The notes: generated from the letters alone by a model not told the origin. Shown: positions 39,473 through 48,219, counted from the first letter of the stretch. The stretch: DNA of 64,000 nucleotides from Novosphingobium sp. PhB57 (GCF_004342985.1 NZ_SMBO01000001.1:186001-250000), one strand, 5' to 3'. Made by a program: numbers and translations.

Positions 39473-39631
39473 TCAGCTCGACCGGAAGCGACCTTTGGTC
39501 CACACCAGCATGGGTTCGGTGCCTTCGTCGTGGTCGCGGCGATGTTCCTCGCGCTGGCGATCCAGGATCAAGGATCCCGTCTTCCGCGCGAACTGGCTGC
39601 GGCGAAACGGAATTTCGGCTCCGATATTCAT
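39473..39631 (-). CDS. Possible 52-residue protein of unknown function
   Basis: A short frame from ATG 39631 is preceded by AGAGGAGAG at good spacing and followed by a strong hairpin, which argues for a real gene. The product begins MNIGAEIPFRRSQFARKTGS and is rich in Arg, Asp and Glu, with RREEHRRDHDEG-type charge. It has no membrane segment. It lies 110 bases downstream of nsrR on the same strand and might share its transcript. I recognise no family. Confidence 0.5.
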   Translation of the reverse strand: MNIGAEIPFRRSQFARKTGSLILDRQREEHRRDHDEGTEPMLVWTKGRFRSS

Positions 39632-39740
39632 TTCAGGCTCTCCTCTTTCGAGGAGCAACGCCGCAGCAGGGTGAAAAGTTCCCGAAGGAAGCGGGGTGTC
39701 GCACCGCTGGCGTGGCGAGTGCTGCGAAGGTCACGGCGCG

Positions 39741-40166
39741 CTAACCTGCCCGATCCGCCAGAAGGCCGAAGGGCAGCCGGGTCGCTGAAGCGGCATCCGC
39801 CAAAGTGTGGGCGTCGAGTTCGGCGAGGAAGGCCGCCATCGCCTGACGCAGGATCGCCGTCAGCCCGCAGGCGCCCTGGAGCAGGCAGTTCCCGCAATCG
39901 GCGGGGCTCATGTTCGGTTCGGTGAGCCGGACCACTTCGCCCAGCGTGATCGCGCGCGCGGGACGGCCCAGGCGGAAGCCGCCGTTTCGGCCGCGCACCG
40001 TTTCCAGCAGGCCGGCATTGCCCAGCAGGTTCACCACTTTCATCGCATGGTTGCGCGAGATCGCGTGGGCCTGCGCCACTTCGGCGATCGAGAACAGCCC
40101 CGCGGGATCGACCGCAGCGTGGAGCAGGATGCGCAAGGCGTAGTCGGTGTGCGCGGTAAGGCGCAA
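39741..40166 (-). CDS. nsrR: Rrf2-family nitric-oxide-sensing repressor, NsrR-like
   Basis: The 141-residue regulator has an N-terminal winged helix beginning MRLTAHTDYALRILLHAA, with recognition region ISRNHAMKVVNLLGNAG and wing VRGRNGGFRLGRP. Three cysteines follow as C91-x2-C94-x5-C100 (CGNCLLQGAC), the spacing of the NsrR iron-sulfur cluster. NO destroys the cluster and releases the DNA. The divergent neighbour is a globin, the classic NsrR target, and an inverted repeat of NsrR type lies between them. Confidence 0.88.
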   Translation of the reverse strand: MRLTAHTDYALRILLHAAVDPAGLFSIAEVAQAHAISRNHAMKVVNLLGNAGLLETVRGRNGGFRLGRPARAITLGEVVRLTEPNMSPADCGNCLLQGACGLTAILRQAMAAFLAELDAHTLADAASATRLPFGLLADRAG

Positions 40167-40196
40167 GGCGGGTCTCCGGGAAAATGATGCTCCTCA

Positions 40197-40241
40197 TTTA
40201 CATCTTTTTGGATCGGCGTATAGATGCATCCAGTTTGCATC
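40197..40241 (+). promoter_or_regulatory. Globin promoter with overlapping NsrR-type operator
   Basis: TTTACA (40197-40202), a 16-base spacer and TATAGA (40219-40224) form a plausible promoter for the globin gene. The inverted repeat GATGCA-N7-TGCATC (40223-40241) begins inside the -10 element, ideal for repression. Its ATGCA half-sites resemble published NsrR motifs. AAGAGGA before the globin ATG is the ribosome site. Confidence 0.7.
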
Positions 40242-40261
40242 ATTTAAGAGGACGAATCGAA

Positions 40262-40711
40262 ATGGCCGCTCCGCTCAGCGAACAGACTGTCGCCACGATC
40301 AAGGCGACTGCACCCGCGCTTCAGCAGCACGGGGTGGAAATCACCACCCGCATGTACGAGCGGCTGTTCCGTAACGAGGAGGTCCGCGCCATGTTCGACC
40401 AGGCCGCGCAGGATTCCGGCGAGCAGCCGCGCCGCCTGGCCGCCGCGATCCTCGGCTATGCGCAGAACGTGGACAAGCTGCAGAACCTGACCGGCGCGGT
40501 CGCGCGCATGGTGCAGCGCCATGTCGATACCGGCGTGAAGGCGGAGCATTACCCGCTGGTGGCCGAAGCGCTGCTGCCCGCCATCCGCGACGTCCTGGGC
40601 GCGGCGGCGACCGACGACGTGCTGGCGGCCTGGGGTGAGGCTTACTGGTTCCTGGCCGATATCCTTATCGGCAAGGAGACCGAGGCTTACGCGGAACTGG
40701 AAGAGGCCTGA
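40262..40711 (+). CDS. Single-domain globin (flavohemoglobin-like, NO detoxification)
   Basis: The 149-residue protein aligns with the globin domain of Hmp and with Vitreoscilla hemoglobin. It begins SEQTVATIKATAPALQQHG and has RMYERLF (distal Tyr region), NVDKLQNL, the proximal heme ligand His87 in MVQRHVDTG, and VLAAWGEAYWFLADILIG. No FAD/NAD reductase domain follows, so it must rely on a separate reductase to turn over. With NsrR beside it, NO dioxygenation is the probable role. The start at 40262 is set by AAGAGGACG upstream; an earlier ATG at 40184 lies in the promoter. Confidence 0.9.
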   Translation: MAAPLSEQTVATIKATAPALQQHGVEITTRMYERLFRNEEVRAMFDQAAQDSGEQPRRLAAAILGYAQNVDKLQNLTGAVARMVQRHVDTGVKAEHYPLVAEALLPAIRDVLGAAATDDVLAAWGEAYWFLADILIGKETEAYAELEEA

Positions 40712-40752
40712 GCTTCAGGGCGCAGGGCACCGGTTCCGCGAAGCATCCCGCT

Positions 40753-41337
40753 TCAGCGCGTGCCCACGCCCGTCTCGAACTGCGACTGGAGGTTCGCCAG
40801 CGCCGTGGGCGAGACCGGCGGCAGTTCCTTCGCCGCCTTGCCCTTGCGCAGGGCGGCACGGTCCTTTTCCGCCGGCTCCACCACACGCACGCGCACGGCG
40901 GCCTTGCCCTTGTTTCGCACCCCCAGCGCTTCGGCGGCGCCGCGCGAAAGGTCGATGACGCGGGCGCTTTCGCCGAAAGGACCGCGGTCGTTGACGCGTA
41001 CCAGGATGCGGCGGCCGGTATCGAGGGCGGTCACTTCGACATAGCTCGGCAGCGGCAGGGTGGTATGCGCGGCCGTGATCCAGTCCGGGCGGAAGCGCTC
41101 GCCATTGGCGGCGCGGTTACCGGATTCGCTGCCGTACCAGGTGGCATAGCCCAGCACGTCGTAGCCGGGCTGGGCGGCGGGCGTATAAGTATTTCCTCGG
41201 ACCTTGTAGGGCGGGCCGATGCGCACCGGCGCATCGCTGACCGGCCGGAACTTCGTGCCGCCGCCGCAGGCCGCCAGGGCTGCGGTGAGGACGATTGCGA
41301 ATGCGGGCTTGAGCACCCCCGTTAAACTCTCGCTCAT
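40753..41337 (-). CDS. rlpA: RlpA-like septal ring lytic transglycosylase (lipoprotein)
   Basis: The 194-residue lipoprotein has lipobox LAAC with Cys24. The double-psi beta-barrel is marked by GYATWYGSESGNRAANGERF, AAHTTLPLPSYVEVTALDTG, VRVNDRGPFGESARVIDLS and AAEALGV. RlpA acts on denuded glycan strands at the division site. No SPOR domain is present, so septal targeting would need another means. It is the first of two RlpA-family genes in the window. It converges with the globin gene. Confidence 0.9.
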   Translation of the reverse strand: MSESLTGVLKPAFAIVLTAALAACGGGTKFRPVSDAPVRIGPPYKVRGNTYTPAAQPGYDVLGYATWYGSESGNRAANGERFRPDWITAAHTTLPLPSYVEVTALDTGRRILVRVNDRGPFGESARVIDLSRGAAEALGVRNKGKAAVRVRVVEPAEKDRAALRKGKAAKELPPVSPTALANLQSQFETGVGTR

Positions 41338-41456
41338 GCGGGCTTCCTAGCTTTCCCGGGGCGGCGCTGTCCATGCCTCCCGGCGTGAGGGCCAGTGAGA
41401 CGGCGACGGAACTTCCGGGCCTTGAGGCCGGTTGTCTCCCGCTGAAGGAGTGACGC

Positions 41457-43018
41457 ATGTTCAAGTCGATAGCCGTTGCCGCACGCGATCGGGGCCGCAT
41501 GGCGGAAGTCTCGGCCGTGATCGCCCGCTTCGGGCTGGACTCGCTGGCGGTCCGGCTCGGGATCGGTGGCGACGGGAAAGAGGGCGATGATGCGCAGGAG
41601 AGCGCGGAACCGCGGGACTTGCCCACGCGCACCCGCAAGGCGCTGGAGGCGCTCGGGCCGACTTACGTGAGCTCGGCCAGATCCTGGCGACGCGGCGCGA
41701 CCTGCTGCCCGATCCTTGGATCGCCGCTTTCGAACAATTGCAGAGCGATGCGCCGCGCCTGCCCTTCGAGACGCTGCGCGGCGAAGTGGAAGCGGCGCTG
41801 GGCGGGCCGCCGGAGAGCGTCTTTGCCCGGTTCGACACCGAGCCGCTGGCCGCCGCCTCGATCGCGCAAGTGCACCGGGCGCGGCTGCACGACGGCACTG
41901 AAGTGGTGGTGAAGATCCGCCGCCCGGGCATTCGCGCGCGGATGGAGGCGGACTTGCGGCTCATGCGCCACCTCGGCGCGCTGGCCGAAGCGCGCAGCGC
42001 CGCCGTGCGCCGGATGAAGCCCGCGGCGATGATCGAGCAGCTTGGCCGCGAGATCCTGGACGAACTCGATTTCACGGCCGAGGGGCGCAATGCCGACTTG
42101 CTGCGCGCCGACCTTGCTTCGCTGGAGCGGATCACCGTTCCGCGCATCCACTGGGAGTGGACGGGCGAGCAGGTGCTGGTGATGGACTATATCGAAGGCA
42201 TCGCCCCGCGCGATCCGGCCGTGCTGAAGGCGGCGGGGATCGATCCCTCCCGCATCGCCGCGCTGGGGGCGGAACTGGTGCTGGAGATGGTGCTGGTCAA
42301 CGGCCGCTTCCATGCCGATCCGCATCCGGGCAATCTGCTCTGCCTGCCGCCGCAGGTGCCCGGCGGTGACGGACTGGCGCTGCTGGACCTGGGCTCGGTC
42401 GGCTTCGTCAGCCCGCGGCGGCAGCACGAATTCCTGACGTTCATCCTGGCGCTGCGCAGCGGCGACCCCGGCGGCGTGGCGGACATGCTGGCCACCTGGT
42501 CGCAGGACGGTGAGGTCCCGCGCGAAAAGCTGCTGCGTGCCTCCGAACGGCTGGTGTCGCGGCACGGCACCGGGGCGCTCGTGCTCAATGCGATGGTGGC
42601 GGATTTCTTCCCGCTGCTGCGGCAGGAGGGGCTGGTGCTGCCGCCCGATCTGGTGCTGATCTTCAAGGCCATGGTGACGATGGACGGCGTGCTTTCCGGG
42701 ATCGCGCCGGACTTCGACTTGTCCGAAGCGCTGAGCCGGATGCGCGGGCGGCTGGTCGCTTCGCGGCTGTCGCGTCTTGCCGCGCCGGACAAGCTGGAGA
42801 CGGCGCTGCTCGAACTCTCGCGCGTGGCCGAGGAAGCCCCGCGCTTCCTGCGCGCGGCCACGGCCCGGATGGAGGCATCGTCACCGCCTGCACGGGAATC
42901 CGGCCGAGACTCCGGGCGAGAGGGGGGCACGGCCAGAGCGGTGAGCCGGGCCGGATGGCTGATCGGCGGCGCCGTGGTGATCCACGCCGCCGCCGACCTG
43001 CTCGTTCACTGGACCTGA
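41457..43018 (+). pseudogene. ABC1/AarF-UbiB family kinase-like gene with a one-base deletion
   Basis: The gene begins at ATG 41457 after AAGGAGTGACGC. The first 72 codons match the family up to ALEALGPTYV. At about 41670 the sequence reads GTGAGCTCGG where the family would have GTGAAGCTCGG. Restoring one A gives VKLGQILATRRDLLPDPW, and the protein then continues in that frame to 43018. The lost base falls in the Lys codon of the conserved KxGQ motif. The remainder is intact: SIAQVHRARLHDGTEVVVKI, FHADPHPGNLL, LLDLGSVGFV and a C-terminal membrane anchor. Full length would be about 520 residues. UbiB-type proteins support ubiquinone synthesis; this copy is not in a ubiE/coaBC context. Either a decayed gene or a sequence error. 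Confidence 0.8.
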
Positions 43019-43019
43019 A

Positions 43020-44681
43020 TTATCGGCGGGCCGCTTCGGACTTGTCGCGCGCGGCCTTGAATTCCGAGCCGGCCTTCCACTGCGGCCACTTGTCGGAATT
43101 GGCGAGGTCCGTGCCGATCGTGCGGACGAGTTCGACGTCCTGCACGGCGCCTTCCATCTTCCACTCCGGCGACCAGGCATCGCAGGCCTGGTGGTAGCAC
43201 TGGCCGGTATAGGCATCGATCCAGGCCTGGCCCGCCTTGACGCCGCCCTGCTTGAGGTCGGAGGCCCCGGCGATGCCCATCATCAGCATGACCGGCACGC
43301 CGCGCTTCGCGAAGGAGAAATGGTCCGCGCGGTAGAACAGGCCGCGCTCCGGCAGGCCTTCCGGGGTGACGCGGCGGCCCTGGGCTGCGGCGACGCGGGC
43401 CATGTCGTCCTCCAGGGTATCCTGGCCCTTGCCGATCAGCGTCACGTCGTTGGCGGCGCCCGCCGTCTGGAGCACGTCGATGGTGAGGTTGGCGACGGTC
43501 TTCTCCATCGGGAAGACCGGGCTGGCGGCATAGAATTCCGAGCCGAGCAGACCGCGCTCCTCCGCCGTCCAGGCCGCGAAGACGACGCTGCGCTGCGGGG
43601 CGGGCTCGCTCTTCATGACGCGGGCGATGTCGAAGAGGGCGGCGATGCCGACACCGTCGTCATTGGCGCCGGCACGGTAGATGCGGCCCTGCGCGTCGGG
43701 GGCGCCCTTGCCGTAGGCGTCCCAGTGGGCACCGAACATCACCACTTCGTCCTTGCGCGTGGTGCCGGGGATCTGGGCCAGCACGTTGTGGCTCATGACT
43801 TCTTCATGCGCGACGGGCACGTCCGCATCGAAAGTCACGCCTTTCAGCGGCACCGGCTTGAAGTCCGGACGGCGCGCGGCGGCCGAGAGCTTGGCGAGGT
43901 CCAGCCCGGCGGAGCCGAACAGGCGGTTGGCCGCCTCGCCCGAGAGCCAGCCCTGCAGCGCCAGGCTGGTGAGCTTGTCGGGGCTCCGCACGATATCGTA
44001 GTTCTCGCCGCCGGGGCTGGTGACGACGTTCCAGCCATAGCCGGCGCCCTCCGTCTCGTGGACGATCAGCGCGCCGACCGCACCCTGCCTTGCGGCTTCC
44101 TCGAACTTGTAGGTCCAGCGGCCGTAATACGTCATCGTCCGGTCGCCGAACTTGCCGGCGGCGGGCTCACCCTTCTTTGCGTGGAAGTCCGGATCGTTGA
44201 TGAGGAAGACCACGACCTTGCCCTTGAGGTCCATGCCCTTGAAGTCGTCCCAGCCGCGCTCCGGTGCGTTCACGCCGTAGCCGACGAAGACCACCGGCGC
44301 GCCCGCGATGCGCGCGGAATCGTCGGGGCGGACGGTGGAGATGTAGATGTCCTTGGCGACGGTCACCGGCATGGCGCCCTTCGGGCCGGAGAACGCCATC
44401 GTCTTCGGCGCGGCAAGGCGGGTGTGGAGCAGCGGCACTTTCTGCACCCACTGCCCGTCAGGCCCGGCGGGCTGGAGGCCGATGTCCTGGAAACGCGCGA
44501 TCAGGTAGCCGATGGTCCTTTCCTCGCCCACCGTGCCGGGCGCGCGGCCCTCGAAAGTATCGGATGCGAGCGTCCTGACATCGGCGACGATCCGGTCGGC
44601 ATCGATGGCCTCCCGGGCGATGGCGGGATGGGACACGGCAGCGAGCAGCGCGGTGGAGAGCGCGAGGAGAGGCTTGTTCAT
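43020..44681 (-). CDS. Exported M28 family aminopeptidase with PA domain
   Basis: The 553-residue protein has a signal peptide (NKPLLALSTALLAAVSHPAIA) and then a PA-type insert (VVFVGYGVNAPERGWDDFKG, KGKVVVFLINDPDFH). The M28 zinc-peptidase core shows the co-catalytic ligands in MFGAHWDAYG, GANDDGVGIAALFDIA, AWTAEERGLLGSEFY and the late His in YRADHFSFA. It would trim amino acids from peptides in the periplasm. The start at 44681 gives the signal peptide directly; upstream codons in frame look non-coding. Its stop nearly touches that of the convergent ABC1-like gene. Confidence 0.92.
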   Translation of the reverse strand: MNKPLLALSTALLAAVSHPAIAREAIDADRIVADVRTLASDTFEGRAPGTVGEERTIGYLIARFQDIGLQPAGPDGQWVQKVPLLHTRLAAPKTMAFSGPKGAMPVTVAKDIYISTVRPDDSARIAGAPVVFVGYGVNAPERGWDDFKGMDLKGKVVVFLINDPDFHAKKGEPAAGKFGDRTMTYYGRWTYKFEEAARQGAVGALIVHETEGAGYGWNVVTSPGGENYDIVRSPDKLTSLALQGWLSGEAANRLFGSAGLDLAKLSAAARRPDFKPVPLKGVTFDADVPVAHEEVMSHNVLAQIPGTTRKDEVVMFGAHWDAYGKGAPDAQGRIYRAGANDDGVGIAALFDIARVMKSEPAPQRSVVFAAWTAEERGLLGSEFYAASPVFPMEKTVANLTIDVLQTAGAANDVTLIGKGQDTLEDDMARVAAAQGRRVTPEGLPERGLFYRADHFSFAKRGVPVMLMMGIAGASDLKQGGVKAGQAWIDAYTGQCYHQACDAWSPEWKMEGAVQDVELVRTIGTDLANSDKWPQWKAGSEFKAARDKSEAARR

Positions 44682-44728
44682 GTCCTGCGCTTTTAGGGCG
44701 CGGGACGGGAGAGGCAAGCGGCGCCGGG

Positions 44729-45196
44729 CTACTTGTAGAACCCCTCCCGCAGGCGGACGCCGTGTTCCAGCCAGGCCTTCATCGCTGCCAGCATGCCCGT
44801 CCAGCCTTCGCAATTGCCATAGGACGCCTTGAGCCCTTCCGGCGTTTCCGACCAGCCTTCCTCGCTGATCTGCACGAGCGTGCGGCCATCCTCGAGCGGC
44901 TCGAAGGCCAGGGTGACGAGGGTGCGGTGCTCGCCCTCGGCATCGGCCAGCACGGCGGCCTCGTCACCGCCCCAGCGCAGGAGGATGTGGCGGGGCGGTT
45001 CGGCTTCGACGACATGGACCGGGAAGGCGCCGGGAAAGTCGTGGAAATCCCAGGTGACGACGGCGCCTGTCTCCAGCCGCCCCCTGGCGCCGCCGGTGGT
45101 GAAGAATTCGGAAAGAACGGCAGGATCGGTAACGGCCTCGAATACGTCCGCGACGGGCCTGGCGATCCGGCCCCGAACGGTGAACTTCGGCATCAT
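44729..45196 (-). CDS. SRPBCC / AHSA1-like domain protein
   Basis: The 155-residue protein begins KFTVRGRIARPVADVFEAVT and has WDFHDFPGAFPVHVVEAEPP and GWTGMLAAMKAWLEHG near the end. This is the START-like helix-grip fold of the AHSA1/CalC group. Such proteins bind small hydrophobic ligands in the cytoplasm; the ligand is unknown. It sits between the M28 peptidase and TRIC-channel genes on the same strand, with gaps of 47 and 67 bases, so the three may be cotranscribed. Confidence 0.8.
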   Translation of the reverse strand: MMPKFTVRGRIARPVADVFEAVTDPAVLSEFFTTGGARGRLETGAVVTWDFHDFPGAFPVHVVEAEPPRHILLRWGGDEAAVLADAEGEHRTLVTLAFEPLEDGRTLVQISEEGWSETPEGLKASYGNCEGWTGMLAAMKAWLEHGVRLREGFYK

Positions 45197-45263
45197 GACT
45201 CGTCTCCCATGCAGCGCCTTTCCGGCGCATTCCGCCGGCTCGGCGGGGTCTTCCGGGCCTGTC

Positions 45264-45920
45264 CTAACGCAGATGCGGCAGGCGCCAGGCCTCCAGCAGC
45301 GCCGCCGCGCGCAACGAGAAGATGGCGATGCCGGCGACGATGCCGGCAGCGTCCCGGCGCAGGCCGAAGCGCTGGATCAGGACCACCATCAGCGTCGCGC
45401 CCGCCAGGACGGCGGTGGCGTAGAAGTCTTCATGCAGGACATGCGGAACCCGCGCAATCAGCACGTCGCGCAGGATGCCGCCGCCGCATCCGTTGATCGT
45501 GGCGATCACGACGACCGGCGCGCCGTCCAGGCCGTAGTCCAGGCACTTGCGGGTGCCGGCCACGGCAGCGAGCGCCAGGCCCACGCCCTCGAACATGTCG
45601 ATGGCGAGCGGCGGGGTGACATTCGCCACCGGCCCCAGCATCAGGGATGCCGCGATCACCCCCGCGGTCGCGGCCAGGGCAAGGGCGGCATAGCGCCAGT
45701 CGCGCAGCGGCGCCGGGGGATGTTCGCCCAGCAGGAGATCGCGGATCACGCCGCCGCCGACGGAACCGACGAAAGCGAGCACCAGGATACCGAAGAGGTC
45801 GAGATCGGCCTGCACCCCCGTCAGCGCGCATTCGGCGGCGAGCACGAAAGTGGCGGCGAGGTCGACGGCGGTCAGCATCCTGTCGCGGATGCGGGCGTTG
45901 ACGGGTGCCGCAGGCGTCAC
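45264..45920 (-). CDS. Trimeric intracellular cation (TRIC/UPF0126) channel family protein
   Basis: The 218-residue membrane protein has an internal repeat of two three-helix bundles. Each bundle bears the signature FVGSVGGGVIRDLLLG (about 49-64) and INGCGGGILRDVLIA (about 140-155). This duplicated GGGxxRD pattern defines bacterial TRIC-type K+-permeable channels. Start M1 is used; M15 (LTAVDLAATFVLAAE) is an alternative. Physiological role in bacteria is poorly known. Confidence 0.88.
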   Translation of the reverse strand: MTPAAPVNARIRDRMLTAVDLAATFVLAAECALTGVQADLDLFGILVLAFVGSVGGGVIRDLLLGEHPPAPLRDWRYAALALAATAGVIAASLMLGPVANVTPPLAIDMFEGVGLALAAVAGTRKCLDYGLDGAPVVVIATINGCGGGILRDVLIARVPHVLHEDFYATAVLAGATLMVVLIQRFGLRRDAAGIVAGIAIFSLRAAALLEAWRLPHLR

Positions 45921-46085
45921 GGGCAGCGGCCGATCACAGGAAATCCGAAGCGTCTGTCGGCATCATGACTGCCCCCTGGACGTGTGCGCCCGCCATGCCG
46001 GGCGCGGTCTTCTCACGGCAAGTCTAACACGGCTGGGCCATTGCTCAAGGAAGGGCGCTCAAGAAGGCGCGCTCAGGCGGTGCGC

Positions 46086-46598
46086 TCAGGCGCCGGGCGC
46101 CTTGGCGATCGGCACCAGCCGCGCCGAAGTGCCGTCGACGAAGTCGATGCGCAGGTGCGAACCGTGACGCTCCTGCACGATGGTCCAGGTGCGGGCGGAA
46201 AGCATGAGGCCCCAGAACCGCGTGGCCATGAGTTCAGCCCTGGTGTTGCCGCAACCCGCCGCCGTGATGATGCTGGTATACTTGCCGTCCCGGTTCAACC
46301 CGCCGAAGGGCTCGCCCGGAACGCCGGTCCAGCGAAGATCGCCCTGGCTTACGGAATTGCAGGATCAGGTGCCGGAGACATAACCGTCCCGCGCAAAGTG
46401 CAGGGGGGCGGCAGTGCGCGCGCCCTTGCCCCCGTTCGTGCGGCGGGGGACGCGGTGCCCCTGCAATTCGTGCAAGGCCCAAGGCTGGCCAGTCAGCCGC
46501 GGTGCCTCGCCTGCCTCCGCGCTGCCGATCCGGTGCGCGGCGATGTCGGGCGAGCATCCACAAAGGAGCAGGGCAAGAATCAGGGCCGGTCTGGTCAT
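46086..46598 (-). pseudogene. META-domain (HslJ-like) lipoprotein interrupted by an in-frame TGA
   Basis: The gene starts at ATG 46598 with a lipoprotein signal (PALILALLLCGC). A META-like strand pattern follows (LTGQPWALHELQGHRVP, LHFARDGYVSGT). At 46365-46367 the frame hits TGA. It then continues without a shift as SCNSVSQGDLRWTG, PFGGLNRDGKYTSII, TAAGCGNTRAELMATRFWGL, ending at 46086. META proteins have Gly at this point (GTGSCN-type), and GGA to TGA is a single base change. A complete protein would have about 170 residues in the periplasm or outer membrane. Either a nonsense mutation or a sequence error. Confidence 0.75.
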
Positions 46599-46671
46599 GT
46601 TTCCGGAAAGCCACGGAAAGATGACGGCACGGCGACCGAAACGGTGTTTCGGTGCCGGTCCCTGATATGTG

Positions 46672-47133
46672 TCAGCGCTCGCAGCGCGAATAGTCGCCCG
46701 CGCGGCAGGCTGAGACGTCGCGGCGCCACTGCGCCAGATCCGCCTCGTAGTCGCGGCGGGCCTGGGCATAAGCGCGCGAAGGGCTGGAAGAGGCCGGGCG
46801 TTCGTCCCGGCGCGCATAAGGCTCGCCGTCCTCGTCGCCGGCATAGTCGCCGCGTGCATATTGCCCGGTCGCCTCGTCTTCCTGCTCGTCCCCGCCGCCC
46901 TGGCGCGCACGATAGGCTTTCCAGCCGGAAGCGTATTGCGCATCGCGCTTGCGCACATAGTCCAGCTGGTCACGATTGAGCTTGCGGATGATCGCGGCGT
47001 CGCGGGCAATGTCCTCGGCGCTCATGCGGTCATTGGGATCGTCGGCCCGCGCGGTACCGGAAAAGCCCGGCGCACAAAGCGCCAGCGTGCCCAGCGCCAG
47101 CAGGATACGCGTACCCGTCTTGCGGCCCCTCAT
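46672..47133 (-). CDS. Exported hypothetical protein with C-terminal Cys pair
   Basis: From ATG 47133 (ribosome site GGAGACGAG) this is a 153-residue secreted protein with a signal peptide ending SGTARADD. The body is highly charged and probably disordered (QEDEATGQYARGDYAGDEDG). A C-terminal helix reads YAQARRDYEADLAQWRRDVS, then CRAGDYSRC. I know this tail from uncharacterised sphingomonad proteins but no function. Its stop lies 73 bases from the start of the META-type gene on the same strand. Confidence 0.65.
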   Translation of the reverse strand: MRGRKTGTRILLALGTLALCAPGFSGTARADDPNDRMSAEDIARDAAIIRKLNRDQLDYVRKRDAQYASGWKAYRARQGGGDEQEDEATGQYARGDYAGDEDGEPYARRDERPASSSPSRAYAQARRDYEADLAQWRRDVSACRAGDYSRCER

Positions 47134-47260
47134 TGTTCTCGTCTCCGTCCCTGGATGATCCTGGCGATCCCTGGCGAGGCGCGGGGCCGGAGGCAATTCG
47201 ATATGCGACGAGCGGCAGGCGTGCACGACGAGGCGCGCGAGGCGTGCGCCGGATGGCGGC

Positions 47261-47300
47261 AAAAAGAAGCCGCCGACAGGAACTTTCCCGTCGGCGGCTT
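47261..47300 (-). terminator. Intrinsic terminator of the UrcA-family gene
   Basis: There is a perfect 11-bp stem AAGCCGCCGAC / GTCGGCGGCTT (47267-47277 with 47290-47300). On the minus strand it is followed by CTTTTT. It lies 30 bases past the stop of the UrcA-family gene. Confidence 0.85.
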
Positions 47301-47329
47301 CCTCGGCGGAGTCTGAGACTAAGGTGTGC

Positions 47330-47731
47330 CTACTTCCCCCGGCGCGCCACGACTGCGAGGCTGGGGGTGGCTGCCGCCAGCTGACCCTGGTTTTCGCGGG
47401 CGGCCATCCGCGTCGCCATCATTTCATCGCGGGCCGCAAAAGCCCGGTCGAGCGAGGCATCGCGGCAGTCGTGGACCGACGCCACTTCTTCAAGCTGATG
47501 GGTCAGCATCGGTCCGCAAACGGCGCGAACGGCAACTTCCAGCCGGGTATTGAGGGTATCGATACCCGCCTGGGTATCGAGGTTGAGGTCGCCGTAACGC
47601 ACCTCACGATGCGGAACGTCGCGGAGCGAGCCGTCCTTGACGACCACGTCGGCAAGGGCCGGGGCGACAAGCCCCGAGGTCGCCACGAATAGCATGCCGA
47701 TGGCGGCGAAAGCGGTGTGAATCCTGGTCAT
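47330..47731 (-). CDS. UrcA family protein (exported)
   Basis: The 133-residue protein starts at ATG 47731 after AGGAG and has a signal peptide (ATSGLVAPALAD). The UrcA pattern follows: REVRYGDLNLDTQAGIDTLNTRL, then AVRAVCGPM and a second Cys in HDCRDASLDRAF, giving a likely disulfide. UrcA proteins are small periplasmic proteins of sphingomonads and caulobacters with no known function. The gene has its own terminator. Confidence 0.85.
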   Translation of the reverse strand: MTRIHTAFAAIGMLFVATSGLVAPALADVVVKDGSLRDVPHREVRYGDLNLDTQAGIDTLNTRLEVAVRAVCGPMLTHQLEEVASVHDCRDASLDRAFAARDEMMATRMAARENQGQLAAATPSLAVVARRGK

Positions 47732-48204
47732 TGCATTCTCCTGTTGCTCAAGAGTGCAGATCTCCGCACGCAAGCCCCCACGGCCCGCGAAACGCGAACT
47801 GCAACGCGACCTCAATCGATGAGAAAAGTCGTTCCCAAACAACGGTAACGTCGCGGGGAGTGTGTCGACTCCATTGAACATGTATATACTTTAGTCTTGC
47901 CCCTTCGATCCCGCCTTGGCTTTTGAGCAATGTCTGGACATTTACTTGTATGTCTTGTTGACCATGCGGCAAAAGGTGAGTCGGTTATTATTACCGGGCA
48001 ACTTCTCTATTACTCTTAACCTCGTCGCATTCAAGTCATCCATTGGGTCGGATCGTCGAACGGCATAGTTCGGCCGACGGATGACATCGCCGGCCGGGCG
48101 GCCGCCGCGATGCGCAGGGCAAACCGTTGCAATCCGGCAGCCGGTTCCCACATCAGGTCCCGTCCCTGCAGCAAAAGCTCTGGTCGCGGCTGCTTGCGCT
48201 TTGC
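47732..48204. other. Non-coding region between the UrcA-family gene and uvrA
   Basis: These 470 bases separate two divergent genes. Their middle part (about 47875-48025) is richer in A and T than the surroundings, as expected for promoters. I find no credible gene in it. Only the SOS box at its right end is recognisable. Confidence 0.5.
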
Positions 48205-48219
48205 GAACAAATCTGGAAC
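48205..48219 (+). promoter_or_regulatory. LexA (SOS) box upstream of uvrA
   Basis: GAACAAATCTGGAAC is an exact GAAC-N7-GAAC, 12 bases before the uvrA ATG at 48231. It matches in form and position the box before recN, again close enough to block initiation directly. Confidence 0.85.

Noticed and set aside
46365..46367. The TGA in the META lipoprotein gene as a selenocysteine codon
   Set aside because: No SECIS-like hairpin directly follows and the expected residue is Gly, not Cys; mutation or error is simpler.
47748..47972. A 74-codon minus-strand frame upstream of the UrcA-family gene
   Set aside because: It lies in the promoter region, has no ribosome site and shows no recognisable protein features.
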